DNA of 64,000 nucleotides, taken from Coptis chinensis (lineage: Eukaryota; Streptophyta; Magnoliopsida; Ranunculales; Ranunculaceae). Under the pieces are notes generated by a model, which saw nothing but the letters and a program-made list of their open reading frames with translations, did no database searches and was not told where the DNA came from. The translations under genes and the position numbers were made by a program. Numbering within the stretch: position 1 is the first letter of the stretch; the number at the start of each line of letters is the position of its first letter. This document shows, in pieces, positions 54,112 to 64,000 of this stretch. Location: contig CM027381.1 in the NCBI GenBank assembly GCA_015680905.1, positions 72,281,501-72,345,500 on the forward strand. The letters run 5' to 3'.

Positions 54112-54846
54112 TCTTCACCATCTAAGCAAACGTTGCCAAAAGTAGTATTTGGGACATGTTTTGAATAGTTGGTTTAATTTGTTCATGATTTGTTGTTTGT
54201 CATTGGTATGTTATAAACCAGCGTTGTAAAAAAAATGTGTAATGGTGTCGTATCATTCTTGTGCCATGCGGATAACAATATGAATCAACAATATATTATA
54301 CAAGCCTAGTAAATCACTATATAAGTATATGCCAGTAACCACGTCAAGAACACAATTGTGTCATATACATTCCATTATACGTATCATATTTTGTTTTCTG
54401 CATTTCTTGAACGAGGAAGTCAGTTATTAAGTTAAACTTTCAACAAAATGTGGACAGTCACTTCAAATATCATTTACAAAATGTTTTGGCCTAAATTTAT
54501 GGCTACAAAATTGGTAATTTGTTTGGCAAAGTGGTAAGAAATCAATAAAATTTAGCTTGCCATAAAAAATGAAATTTTTACCGAAATTGCGGGAGATCCG
54601 GACACGTTGTTCTCCTAAATAGCCGCTGGCTTAATCAGTTAGCAACCTCTTCTTCTCTACTGTATGGATCTACACCAAAAGTAAATGAGATATGAGGTCG
54701 TGAGGTGAAGGCAATGTTAGGTCTGAGGTTGGTTTGGGCCGGGTTGGTTTTATATGGTCTGAGGTTGGTTTAAACACAACGGAGCCCTAAGGGGGTGCTA
54801 GTCCCATAATAACTATAGGATGGCCCATTTACACAGGGAATGCCCA
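54111..54846. other. Unassigned AT-rich sequence
   Basis: No gene seen. Near 54787-54815 AGGGGGTGCTAGTCCCATAA resembles one end of the foldback element at 55801. Confidence 0.4.
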
Positions 54847-54854
54847 TTCTCAAT

Positions 54855-55422
54855 GAGAGGTGCAAGAGGATATTCAAATATTCGAATTCGTATTCGAAAA
54901 ATCAGATATTATACGAAAATTTCAGATATCGGATATCGGATTCGGATAATTTTTTATGTCCGAACTGGTTATGGATACGGATTCGGATACTGCCATATCC
55001 GCATCCGAAAATATCCGATCCGATTTAAAAAATTAATAGTTATTATATATAATTAATTAATTATAATTATATATATAAAATATATAAAATAATTAATTAA
55101 TTAATTATTGTATAAAATATTATATAAAATTATAAACTAATAATATAAAACTATAATAACAAAATAATAATAATAAATGACAAATATATATATTTATAAT
55201 AGTTTTTATAGTGGTAAAATGAATTATTCAAAGAAAATAAAATTTTAATTAATATTAATTTTCGGATAGGATATTATCTGTTATCCGATTTGGATATTCG
55301 AAATCAGATTCGGATAAATTTTTTAATATCCATCGGATTCAGATTCGGATATCGGTAGAAAATTTAGGATTCGGATTCGGATACAGTCATATCCGAATTC
55401 GAACCTATCCGTTTGCACCCTA
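54855..55422. mobile_element. hAT-like non-autonomous element, GGGTGCAAACGGATAGG family
   Basis: The left end AGGTGCAAGAGGATATTC and the right end (reverse complement TAGGGTGCAAACGGATAGG) are inverted repeats, continuing inward as TCGGATATCGGATTCGG repeats around an AT-rich centre. The flanks TTCTCAAT (54847-54854) and CCCTCAAC (55423-55430) agree at five of eight bases, a decayed 8-bp duplication. Related ends occur at 56656 and 63930. Confidence 0.65.
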
Positions 55423-55430
55423 CCCTCAAC

Positions 55431-55750
55431 TAGGGCTGGAAATGGAGCAGGTTCGGGTCGGATTTTCACTCAAAACTCTTTACTATATTTGGATCCACCC
55501 AGATTCGTGTCGGATTTCAGATATCCATATCCATTAAAAAACAACAAAAAATACACTATTTTAATGATTTTCATATATAAATATAAGATATAAATTAATT
55601 TTTAGACATCAAAATATAAATCTTGTTAAAATGATTTGGGTTTTCGGATATTCAGGTCAGATTCTAGTCACAAACATTGAAACCATATCTGTTAAAATGG
55701 ATTCGGATATGGTCGGATTCGGGTTGCATCCCGTACCATTTCCAGCCCTA
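55431..55750. mobile_element. hAT MITE with perfect 8-bp target duplication
   Basis: Inverted ends TAGGGCTGGAAATGG and CCATTTCCAGCCCTA (15 bp, perfect) and the duplication CCCTCAAC at 55423-55430 and 55751-55758. 320 bp, non-coding, with GGATTCGGGT/TCGGGTCGGAT words inside. Eight-base duplications mark the hAT superfamily. Confidence 0.92.
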
Positions 55751-55800
55751 CCCTCAACAACGCCCCTCAACTTTTATGACACGTCATAAAGGGCCGTAGT

Positions 55801-55945
55801 ATTGGCACCCCATAAAATAGGACTAACACCCTTTTTGGATGTTATAAAGGGTTTTGACACATCTTATGTAGTGTCTGGGATAGCTTATTTAGTGACCTAT
55901 ATCATCCAAAGGGGGGGCTAGTCTCATTTCATGGGGTGTCAAAAC
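55801..55945. mobile_element. Foldback MITE, short member of the 'tagtgtct' family
   Basis: TTGGCACCCCATAAAATAGG on the left and the reverse complement of CATTTCATGGGGTGTCAAAA on the right are inverted repeats of about 45 bp. They enclose TTATGTAGTGTCTGGGATAG. A longer relative is at 63044-63280. Confidence 0.8.
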
Positions 55946-56119
55946 CGCCATAGAAATTTTATTGGGCTTATTTTAATGAATCTTCTAGCCATAGAAATCA
56001 TTTTCGGCATTAATATGGTAAACATCATTTTCAAGAATGGTTATCTTTATAAGTTTGCTAGGTTTCTAATTCCATTTATGAACATCGTTCTCAGTTAAGA
56101 TTCCAGTTAGAAAGCCAAT

Positions 56120-56953
56120 GGCTAGACACTGAGAGTATGATTCCAGTTATTTCCAATAATCCGTGTTTTGTGAAATCCAATCCGATATTTTTCCATATTT
56201 GGCAGGGATATTTGTGTTCTAATTATCAAAAAGTCTATATTTGATGGCATGCTTGTATCTGGTCTATGTATGATTTCCGATTTTTATGGTTAATTATATC
56301 CAAATATTTATGATTTTTGCTAATTATCCAAAATTTGCAAATTCGGAATAGAAATGGCTCCATCCGAAAAAAGCAAAATGGATTAGAATCGGATAATGCG
56401 ATTCGAAATAAATTTGAAATTTTGCCAAAAGCCCTTCTTTCAATCAAATCCGAAGTCACCCCTAGGTGAGACACATAGAAACCGCATAGAAAATGTAGAT
56501 CACGTTAAATTCAAACTATAAAAAGATTATTCAATTATTCAATTAGTACTATAAAAAGGTTATTTAAATAAAGATTAGTTCTATACATTTGTTTCGAAAC
56601 ATGTCCATTTATAGTACTTAGTAAATTTAGTATGGTGGTCGTGGATTGTTTTGGTTAGGGGTGCAAATGGATAGGTTGGGATTCGGATAAGCCTGTATCC
56701 GAATCCGAATCGGAAAAATTATCTCGATATCCAAATCCGATGGATATTGTAAATCCTATCCGAATTGGATATCGAATACATATTCGATCGGAAAATGAAT
56801 ATTAATTAAAATTTTATTTGCTTTGAATATTAGCCCGTTTAATAATTCATTTTACCATTATAAATATATATACTTGTCACTTATTACTATTATTTTGTTA
56901 TTATAGTTTAATATTATTAGTTTATGATTATATAGAATATTTTATACAATAAA
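56120..56953 (+). repeat. Long direct repeat, left copy
   Basis: Matches 62920-64000 in the same order: CCAGTTATTTCCAATAAT, GGATATTTGTGTT, AAAAGCCCTTCTTTCAA, GGCGAGACACATAGAAACCG, CGAAACATGTCCATTT and the end GGTTAGGGGTGCAAA. The shared end is the start of a hAT-like element, so the duplication happened after that insertion. The gene at 58150-61315 lies between the copies. Confidence 0.85.
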
Positions 56954-56954
56954 A

Positions 56955-57032
<78 letters not shown>
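56954..57032. repeat. (AT)n microsatellite
   Basis: About 39 AT units inside the AT-rich part of the hAT-like element that begins at 56656. It probably cut that element's right half. Confidence 0.95.
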
Positions 57033-57034
<2 letters not shown>

Positions 57035-57083
57035 GATCCAATTTAGCTTTTAAATTGGATCAAATATTATGGGATGCAACTTA

Positions 57084-57470
57084 CCAAGGCCCAAAATATC
57101 ACCGAGATATCGCCGATATATATTGTTTTTTGGGTACACCGAGATGGAAATATTTGATATATCTCAACCAAATATTGAATATGTTTTTTTCCGATATATT
57201 TTGCAATTTCTGATATAACGATATATATGAACCGATATATCTGATATAAATTGTTCACTTTGATCGAATATTGCGAATATTGTTGACTTTGATCGATATA
57301 TTGACAATATTCCTGATCCAATATATTGACATACAAAACAAAATTTTGATTGGTTAACAAAAAAAATGGATATCTCCGATATTTTCGTTATATTTGATAT
57401 ATCTCGGTTTATTAGTACATCGAGATATTAACCGAATTTGATATTTCGGCCCTTGATATTTTGGTCCTTG
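57084..57470. mobile_element. MITE with CCAAGGCCCAAAATATC ends and TTA duplication
   Basis: The left CCAAGGCCCAAAATATC and the right GATATTTTGGTCCTTG are inverted with one mismatch and a one-base offset, flanked by TTA on both sides (57081-57083, 57471-57473). The interior is full of CGATATAT and GATATATC words. PIF/Harbinger-like by target size. Confidence 0.65.
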
Positions 57471-57473
57471 TTA

Positions 57474-58131
57474 CTGTGTCATGATTTATTCGTATTTTTT
57501 TTGGGAAATGTTTTGGAAATAAGCCGTACGAAAAAGACCTACGGATCCCTTAAATATAGCACGAAGCCCAATACATTTGTTTTCATTATTTTATCCAACA
57601 TGTCTAAGTGTCTCTCATCTCTCTTCAACAGTCTTTTCAAAGCCAATATCAAAGTCAAGAAAATTAAAACTCGAATTCGAAAGAACAACCGACAGTTAAT
57701 TTTTTATCTCTACTTGCATCCTACTCTTTATTTGTTCGACAGAGATGACCTATTCTAAACCATGTATTTTAACTCGTAGTGTTTGTTGAACACAAGTTTT
57801 TGTTGGCAGACAGAGATGACATAGTCTGAAAATTAAATTAAGTTTTGTTTTTTTTGCTAAGTGAGCTGAGAATTTGATTAAGTATAGGAAAAAGGGGAGG
57901 GAAATTACAAAAGGTGAAAGTATAAAAGAAAGAAAAGGAAAACCAGAATCACAGTGTGATACTGTCTTAGATAATAGTATTTGAGGGAGTGAATTGCAAC
58001 CCTACTAGGTAGTCCTCCAATACAACACTTCTTCAAGCGCCTCACCCATTCAGTCCAATTTAAATTAAGTACTTGTGCAAGCTTCCCATTTATATAACCA
58101 TGGATGCTTGCCATGATACAAAAAACGTGAC
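57474..58131. other. Unassigned sequence before the DUF1985-like gene
   Basis: No convincing gene. It may contain the promoter of the gene that follows. The frame at 57438-57758 starts inside the MITE and is low-complexity. Confidence 0.4.
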
Positions 58132-58149
58132 ACAGACGACATAGTTGTT

Positions 58150-61100
58150 GCATTTAAAGGAGCGGTTCTTCTGGACCTGATATTGGAAGCCAGGGAGATG
58201 GCGAAGAAAAAAGGCGAGTCACATCCGGAAGCACTCTCGGATGTCTACCGACTGAACCGGTTGTATGTCCTTGGTGCCTTCTTGATTCCATCGGGGAGTA
58301 AGGGTGTTAATGTAAAACATATTGACCTTGCTGATAATCTCAATAGCTTTGATTCTTTCCCTTGGGGTTACCTTGTCTATGAAGGAATCAAGGATGGGGT
58401 AGAGACACTCCATGGTCAACTTGTAAGTTACTTCGAAAATCCTCCTCAAGAAAAAAATGCTCCTAACAGTTTCCCTTGGGTGCTTGGGTGGGTGAAAATT
58501 CCTGGGAAAAGCACCCGTGGAAGTACCTGGGAGGCTAGGTTGGCGAAGGCAAATTTCAGAGTGAAGAAACTCTGGAACTTCCAAACTCGGTGAAATCTAA
58601 GGATGTCATAAGGCTCATGCTAAAGGTTTGTTTGTTTGTTTATTAGTCATTGCACAAGTTAGTGTCCTTACCATGTCAATAGTTGACAATATAGTATTGT
58701 CAATGGCGTAGATTAAATGTTTTGAAAATTCTTATACAGTGGCCTTCCCAGCCTATATAGAGTCCTCCGGTTGTATAAATATTATGTACTCATTCATAGT
58801 CCAGAGTTCTACAACACAATGAAATTGATCACATTACCCCCCCTTATATTGTATTTCCTATGAGTAGTGTGTATAAAAAAATTCATAGTTTTAATTTGTT
58901 GTTCTTCCACAGGAGGAAAAAAGCGATCGATCGTGGTTGTACGACGTCTTAGATGTGATTGTGGACAACTCCCCAACTTTTGTAAGTGGTTGTTGTAACT
59001 CATTGTGTTTAAATATTAGAAGCTCTTACTAAGTACATTGGTAGCAATTTGACTATTTGGTTTTCAAATTCAGATAAAGAGACGAGAGACAAGGAGTACG
59101 TAGAGAGTGAAGAAGAGGTGGAGTTGGAGGGAGTTAGGACACGGCAGAAAAAGGTGCCTCCAGTGGGGAAGAGTACGGTGGTGTTGGAGGGAGTTAGTAC
59201 ACGGCAGAAAAATGTGCCAGCAGTGGGGAAGAGTACTTCAAATAAAGGAGTCGGTGTTACCCAAACTCGTAAGAGGAGGGCAGTAGTAAAAGTGTTAAAG
59301 AGGGTAATCATACTGAAGCGCCTTTGAAAAAGAAAGCATGTCTTGCGACTGGCGGAGAGAGAGGTCATAGAGGGTGACCAAGACCCTTTGAAGAAGAAAC
59401 CTACATCTGGAAGGAAAAAGTTGCATGTTACCCGTGTTGGCACTCAGTTGAGGAGGATCACTAGATTGATGGGTTCGGATGATGTTGTGCTTCTTCAACC
59501 AACTACTGATGAAGATGTTAACATGTCTGTTGGTCAGAATGATGTTGGCCTTGTTGAACCCGGCACATCAAGTGATGAAGGAGATGACACGTCATTTTCT
59601 GAGGATAAGGTGGTGGGTTTTGAATCTGGCACAGCTACTGAACCAGAGTTGGGTGCCATGTCATATGCTGAAGATAATGTTGTGGAAGTTGAACCTGGCA
59701 AAGCTATAGATACTGATGAGGATGATAGTGAAGTAAGTTGTTGTCTATTAATTGTTAAATATTGTATTGTACTTGTGTACTTGAGTTCCATAATAGGAGA
59801 CTGTATAGATTCTTTAAGTTATTATTTTGGTTTCAAGAAAGTGAGTCTGTCTGTGAAATTGAGTCTGACATAGAAAAGAAGAAAGTTGCTCCGCAAGCTA
59901 GTGCTCAGACTGCCTCTGCCAAGAAAGCATGTCTTGCAACTGGTGGGAGAGAGGTCATAGCGACTAGCAGGAAAGAGGTCATAGAGGGTGACCAAGACCC
60001 TTTGAAGAAGGAACCTATATCTAGAAGGAAAAAGTTGCAAGTTACCCGTGTTGGCACTCAGTTGAGGAGGAGCAGTAGATTGATGGGTTCAGATGATGTT
60101 GTGCTTCTTCAACCAGTTACTGATGAGGATGTTGACATGTCTGTTGGTCAGAATGATGTTGGCCTGGTTCAAGATAATATGGTGGGTTTTGAACCTGGCA
60201 TAGGTATTGAACCCTCATTGGCTGCCATGTCATATGCTGAGGATATTGCTGATAAAGTTGATAGTGAAGTAAGTTGTTGCCTATTAATTGTTAAATATTG
60301 TATTGTATTAGTGTACTTGAGTTGCATAATAGGAGACTATATAGATGCTTTAAGTTATCATTTTGGTTTCAGGAAAGTGAGTCTGTCTGTGAAATTGAGT
60401 CTGAAGTAGAAAAGGAGAATGCTGCTCTGCAAGCCAGTGCTCAGACTGCCTCGCCAAGAAAGCATGTCTTGCAACTGGCGGGAGAGAGGTCATAGTGACT
60501 AACGGGAAAGAAGTCATAAAGGGTGGCCAAGATCGTTTGAAGAAGGAACCTATATCTAGAAGGAAAAAGTTGCAAGTTACCCGTGTTGGCACTCAGTTGA
60601 AGAGGAATACTAGATTGATGGGTTCGGATGATGCTATGCTTCTTCAACCTATTACTGATAAGGATGTTGACATGTCTGTTGGTCAGAATGATGTTGGCCT
60701 TGTTCAGGATAATATGGTGGGTTTTGAACCCGCAGTCGTAATGAACCCTCATTAGGTACGCCATGTCATATATCCGAGGATATTGCTGATGAAGTTGATA
60801 GTGAAGTAAGTTGTTGCCTATTAATTGTTAAATATTGTATTGTACTAGTGTACTTTAGACGCTTTAAGTTATCATTTTGGTTTCAAGATAGTGAGTCTGT
60901 CAGTGAAAGTGAGTCTGATGTAGAAAAGAAGAAAGCTGCTCTGCAAGCTAGTGCTCATATTGCTTCTGCCAAGGAAGTAAGTTATAAGGATAGTGATTAG
61001 GATAGTCATATTGATTCTGATGCAGAGAAGAAAACAGCTGGTAGTTAAGGTACTCCTGATACTGAACAAAAGAAGGCCGGTATTAGTAGTGGTCAGAATG

Positions 61101-61315
61101 ACTCTGTCAGTGATATTGAGTCTGAGCCAGAAAAGAAGACGGCTGCAACTGAAGCTAGTGATGACGAGAGTGATGAAGATATTATGTATGATAGTCCTCC
61201 TCCTAGGGTGGGTATCATAGGGGGGCGCACAAAAGAACAAGCTTGGTGGGTGCCGAAGGTGAAAGGTAGTGTTGAATCCGATAGTGAGGAAGATGAGGAC
61301 AGTAATGAAGACTAA
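58150..61315 (+). pseudogene. DUF1985-like gene with tandemly repeated exons
   Basis: Exon 1 (about 58130-58615) has FKGAVLLDLILEA, LNRLYVLGAFLIPSGSKGVN, HIDLADNLNSFDSFPWG. This is the pattern of DUF1985, a domain found with Ulp1 proteases in plant transposons and expanded families. A frameshift near 58560 breaks its last part. Exon 2 is 58912-58980 (EEKSDRSWLYDVLDVIVDN) and exon 3 starts after CAAATTCAG at 59072. From 59340 a unit of about 537 bp (exon plus an intron of about 100 bp) repeats three times. Each encodes KLQVTRVGTQLRR, then DEDVDMSVGQNDVGLV and an acidic tail. The last exon ends SEEDEDSNED at 61315. Copy 1 lost a base at its acceptor, so the full protein is doubtful. No protease domain is present. 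Confidence 0.6.
59340..60990 (+). repeat. Three-copy tandem exon-intron repeat, period about 537 bp
   Basis: The exon end and donor GTGAAGTAAGTTGTTGYCTA recurs near 59728, 60266 and 60802 (spacings of 538 and 536). Introns and exons are both conserved between units, so the repeat arose by DNA duplication, not by retrotransposition. Confidence 0.92.
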
Positions 61316-61504
61316 GATTAGGGTAAACAAGCAAGGGTAGTCACTCTGTTGTATTGGATTGTTCTTAACATTTATTTATTTATTTTCGCAACTACTAGAC
61401 AAGTTTCCTTGTAATTTAAGATGGTTGTGTGAGACATCATAAAGGCTGAAGAAGACATTATACTGGACACTACAAGAGGAGTAGCCTGAACCTTTGGTGA
61501 TAAA

Positions 61505-62745
61505 AAAGGTAGCCAAGGTATTCTTCAGGTAGCCAATTACAGGTATTTGTGGTAAAGGATATTTTTTCAGGATGGCTAACAGGGTATATAGCCATCCTTG
61601 GTGAAATATCCTTTAACAGAAGTACCTGTGACAAGTACTCTTCAGAAGTTACTAGTAAAATGTATTATTCAGAAGTTACCTGTAACAAGTATTCTTCAGA
61701 AGTTACCAGTAACAGGTATTTGTAGGAAAGGATATTTCCTTAGGATGGTTAACAGGGTATATAGTCATCCTGAGTGAAGTATCTTTTTCCAGAAATACCT
61801 GTGACAGGTACTCTTCTGAAGTTACTAGTAAAAGGTACTCTTCAGAAGTTACCATTAACAGGTATTTGTGGGAGAGGATATTTCCTCAGGATGGTTAACA
61901 GGGTATATAGTCATCCTGAGTGAAGTATCCTTTCCCAGAAATACCTGGTACTCTTTAGAAGTTACCAGTAATAGGTATTTGTGGGAGAGGATATTTTCTC
62001 AGGATGGTTAACAGGGTATATAGTCATCCTGAGTGAAGTATCTTTTTCCAGAAATACCTGTGACAGGTACTCTTCAGAACTTACTAGTAAAAGGTACTCT
62101 TCAGAAGTTAATAGTAACAGGTATTTGTGGGAGATGGTATTTCCTCAGGATGGTTAACAGGGTATATAGTCATCTTGAGTGAAGTATCATTTCCCAGAAA
62201 TACCTGTGGCAGGTACTCTTCAGAAGTTACTAGAAAAAGGTAATCTTCAGAAGTTACCAGTAACAAGTATTTATGGGAGAGGATATTTCTTCAGGATGGT
62301 TAACAGGGTATATAGTCATCCTGATTGAAGTATCCTTTCCCAGAAATACCTGTGACAGGTACTCTTCAAAAGTTACCAATAAAAGGTACTCTTCAGAAGT
62401 TACCAGTAACAGGTATTTGTAGGAGAGGATATTTCCTCAAGATGGTTAACAGGGTATTTAGTCATCCTGAGTTAAGTATCCTTTCCCAGAAATACCTATG
62501 ACAGGTACTCTTCAGAAGTTACTAGTAAAAGGTACTCTTCAAAAGTTACCAGTAACAAGTATTTGTGGGAGAGGATATTTCTTTAGGATGGTTAACAGGG
62601 TATATAGTCATCCTGATTGAAGTATCCTTTCGTAAAAATACGCGGACAGTACTCTTGAAGTTACCGGTAACATGTATTCTTGAAGTTACCGAAGAATGTG
62701 TATTTGTGGTAAAGGATATTTTCTCAGAGCAATAAAGAGAGTCCT
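61505..62745 (+). repeat. Satellite array, period about 146 bp, about nine copies
   Basis: AGGATATTTCCTCAGGATGG starts near 61557, 61730, 61876, 61989, 62136, 62281, 62427, 62573 and 62713, mostly 145-147 bases apart. Each unit contains two or three copies of a subrepeat of about 33 bp (AGGTACTCTTCAGAAGTTAC), and TAACAGGGTATATAGTCATC next to CAGGATGG/CATCCTGA, which can pair. It lies just past the stop of the DUF1985-like gene. Confidence 0.93.
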
Positions 62746-63043
62746 TTCTCAGTATTCTTATATATACTATCGTTCATAACTTGTATCATGCCTCGGACAA
62801 CTTGTATCATGTCTGGAACAACTTTGTGGTAAAGGAATTTTCTCATAATTTATTCTTGAAGACCCAATTTTCTCAGGATGGATCACAATTATGAATAATT
62901 TATTTAGAATGGCTCCAGTTATTTCTAATAATCTGTGTTTTTCTGAAATCCAATTCAATATTTTGTCGAATTTGACAAGGATATTTGTGTTTTGATTATC
63001 AAAAAGTTTATATCCGATTTTTCCCAAAAATAATGGGCAGCAG

Positions 63044-63280
63044 TATTGGCACCCCATTAAATGGGACTAGCACCCCTTTGGATGATATAGGTCACCAAAT
63101 AAATTGTTCAAGACACTAAATAAACTGCATCAAGACACTATATAACATCCATAAAATAAGACTAGCACCCCTTTTTGATGTTATATAGTGTCTTGATGCA
63201 TTTTAGTTAGTATCTAGAACAGCCTATTTGGTGACTGATATCATTCAAAAAGTATAAGTCCCATTTTATGGGTGTCAATA
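63044..63280. mobile_element. Foldback MITE, long member of the 'tagtgtct' family
   Basis: Arms of about 110 bp: TATTGGCACCCCATTAAATG...AAGACACTATATAACATC on the left against the reverse complement of GATGTTATATAGTGTCTTGA...GGGTGTCAATA on the right. The element can form a long hairpin. Confidence 0.85.
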
Positions 63281-63701
63281 CCGCCCCCCAAAATAATTGG
63301 ATAGGAATTGGATGTGTTTTCAAAATACGATCTGATTATTTTCAGAATTTTGAACATATATTACATGCCAATTTCATTTATAGTCGCTAAATCATAGACA
63401 CAATGGACCTAACCACAAATTATATCCGAATATTTATGATTTTTGCTGATTTTCCAAAATTTCCTAATTCATAAAATTGTTCCATTAAAAAAAAAGTCAG
63501 AATCGGATATTGCGATCCGAAATAAATTTGATATTTTTCCAAAAGCCCTTCTTTCAAGTTTCCCTAGGCGAGACACATAGAAACCGTATAAAAAATGTAG
63601 ATCACTCTAAATTCAAACTATAAAAATGTTATTCAATTAGTACTATAAAAAAGGTTATTCAAGTAAGATCAGTCCTATATTTCGAAACATGTCCATTTGT
63701 A

Positions 63702-63894
63702 GTGTTTGATAGGAGCTATGGCCAATGCAAACTACACACAAATTTGCCACAAACTATTTGTTATCATGTAATCAAACAACAACAAATCTAGATTTGCCAC
63801 AAACTATTTGCAATTGCCACTTTGATTACCATGATAAATTTTCCATTGGCAAATGGTGACAAAATTTGTCTTTGCCATAGCTCCTATCAAACAC
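63702..63894. mobile_element. MITE with perfect 21-bp inverted ends
   Basis: The left end begins GTGTTTGATAGGAGCTATGG and the right end is its exact reverse complement. 193 bp, non-coding, with TTGCCACAAACTATTTG repeated at 63746 and 63795. The matching place in the left copy of the duplication (about 56620) has no such insert and so serves as an empty site. Confidence 0.9.
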
Positions 63895-64000
63895 AGTAAA
63901 TTCAGTATATTGGTGGTAGATTGTCTTGGTTAGGGGTGCAAACGGAGAGGTACTGGAATTCGGATATGCCTGTATCTGAATCCGAATTCGAAAATTTATC

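Larger units (their letters stand above)
62920..64000 (+). repeat. Long direct repeat, right copy, with two MITE insertions
   Basis: Colinear with 56120-56953 but interrupted at 63044-63280 and 63702-63894 by MITEs that are absent at the matching places of the left copy. It runs off the window inside the hAT-like element that begins at 63930. Confidence 0.85.

Noticed and set aside
57438-57758. 106-codon frame before the DUF1985-like gene
   Set aside because: It begins within a MITE and consists of Phe/Leu/Lys-rich low-complexity sequence.
61505-62745. CRISPR-like array
   Set aside because: The units are contiguous at 146 bp with no unique spacers, in a plant nuclear sequence. It is a satellite.

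Overview
The window is nuclear DNA from a flowering plant, probably a eudicot. It is AT-rich, has short GT-AG introns, and is dominated by plant-type transposons: Athila and Tat lineage Ty3/gypsy elements, a FAR1-type MULE, Helitrons, a plant L1 LINE with an RNase H domain, and Tourist and hAT MITEs. There is also a plastid ycf2 insertion and a plant-only pectin methylesterase/invertase inhibitor gene. The species cannot be named from the sequence.

Layout. 1-11968: the 3' two thirds of an Athila-type retrotransposon. Its pol is broken by frameshifts and stops and is split by a nested solo LTR at 1552-2826 with a 5-bp target duplication. Two further ORFs follow pol, then a polypurine tract and the 3' LTR (10536-11968). 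A two-exon coding fragment of an unknown gene (11974-12309) abuts the LTR. 12310-18035: a decayed MULE with long AT-rich terminal repeats and a FAR1/MuDR transposase pseudogene on the minus strand. 18036-19611: solo LTR of the Athila family. 19612-22169: mostly unassigned, with an F-box-like fragment and a tRNA-like sequence. 22170-31356: a young Tat-lineage element in minus orientation, with LTRs about 98% identical by eye, the perfect target duplication ATGTC, and gag, protease, RT and RNase H present. Most of the integrase is deleted, and an extra spliced ORF runs antisense to pol.

31357-32978 is the only clearly host-like gene space. It holds one intact gene, a PMEI-type secreted inhibitor (32134-32697, minus). 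32979-41436 looks like two non-autonomous Helitrons back to back. The second carries captured exons of an aldo-keto reductase, a 5'-truncated LINE with a 16-bp target duplication, and a foldback MITE. 41636-42515 is a Tourist-like element. 44-48 kb holds a 21-bp tandem array, small unassigned ORFs and an F-box pseudogene with three in-frame stops. 48.7-49.1 kb is a nuclear copy of plastid ycf2. 49.2-52.7 kb is an LTR-like block. 53-54 kb holds a duplicated gene fragment with an RNase H1 N-terminal-like domain. 54.8-57.5 kb is a dense cluster of hAT and foldback MITEs. 58.1-61.3 kb is a DUF1985-like gene with exons tandemly amplified in about 537-bp units. 61.5-62.7 kb is a satellite of about 146 bp. 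62.9-64 kb is a second copy of the 56.1-57.0 kb sequence.

Functionally the window is a transposon graveyard. The autonomous functions visible (reverse transcription, integration, DDE transposition) are all broken. The PMEI gene is the only ORF that looks both recognisable and intact. The most informative features are nested insertions with readable target duplications, captured genes, and a recurring word around 'tatatagtgtc' that appears both in foldback elements and as a tandem array.
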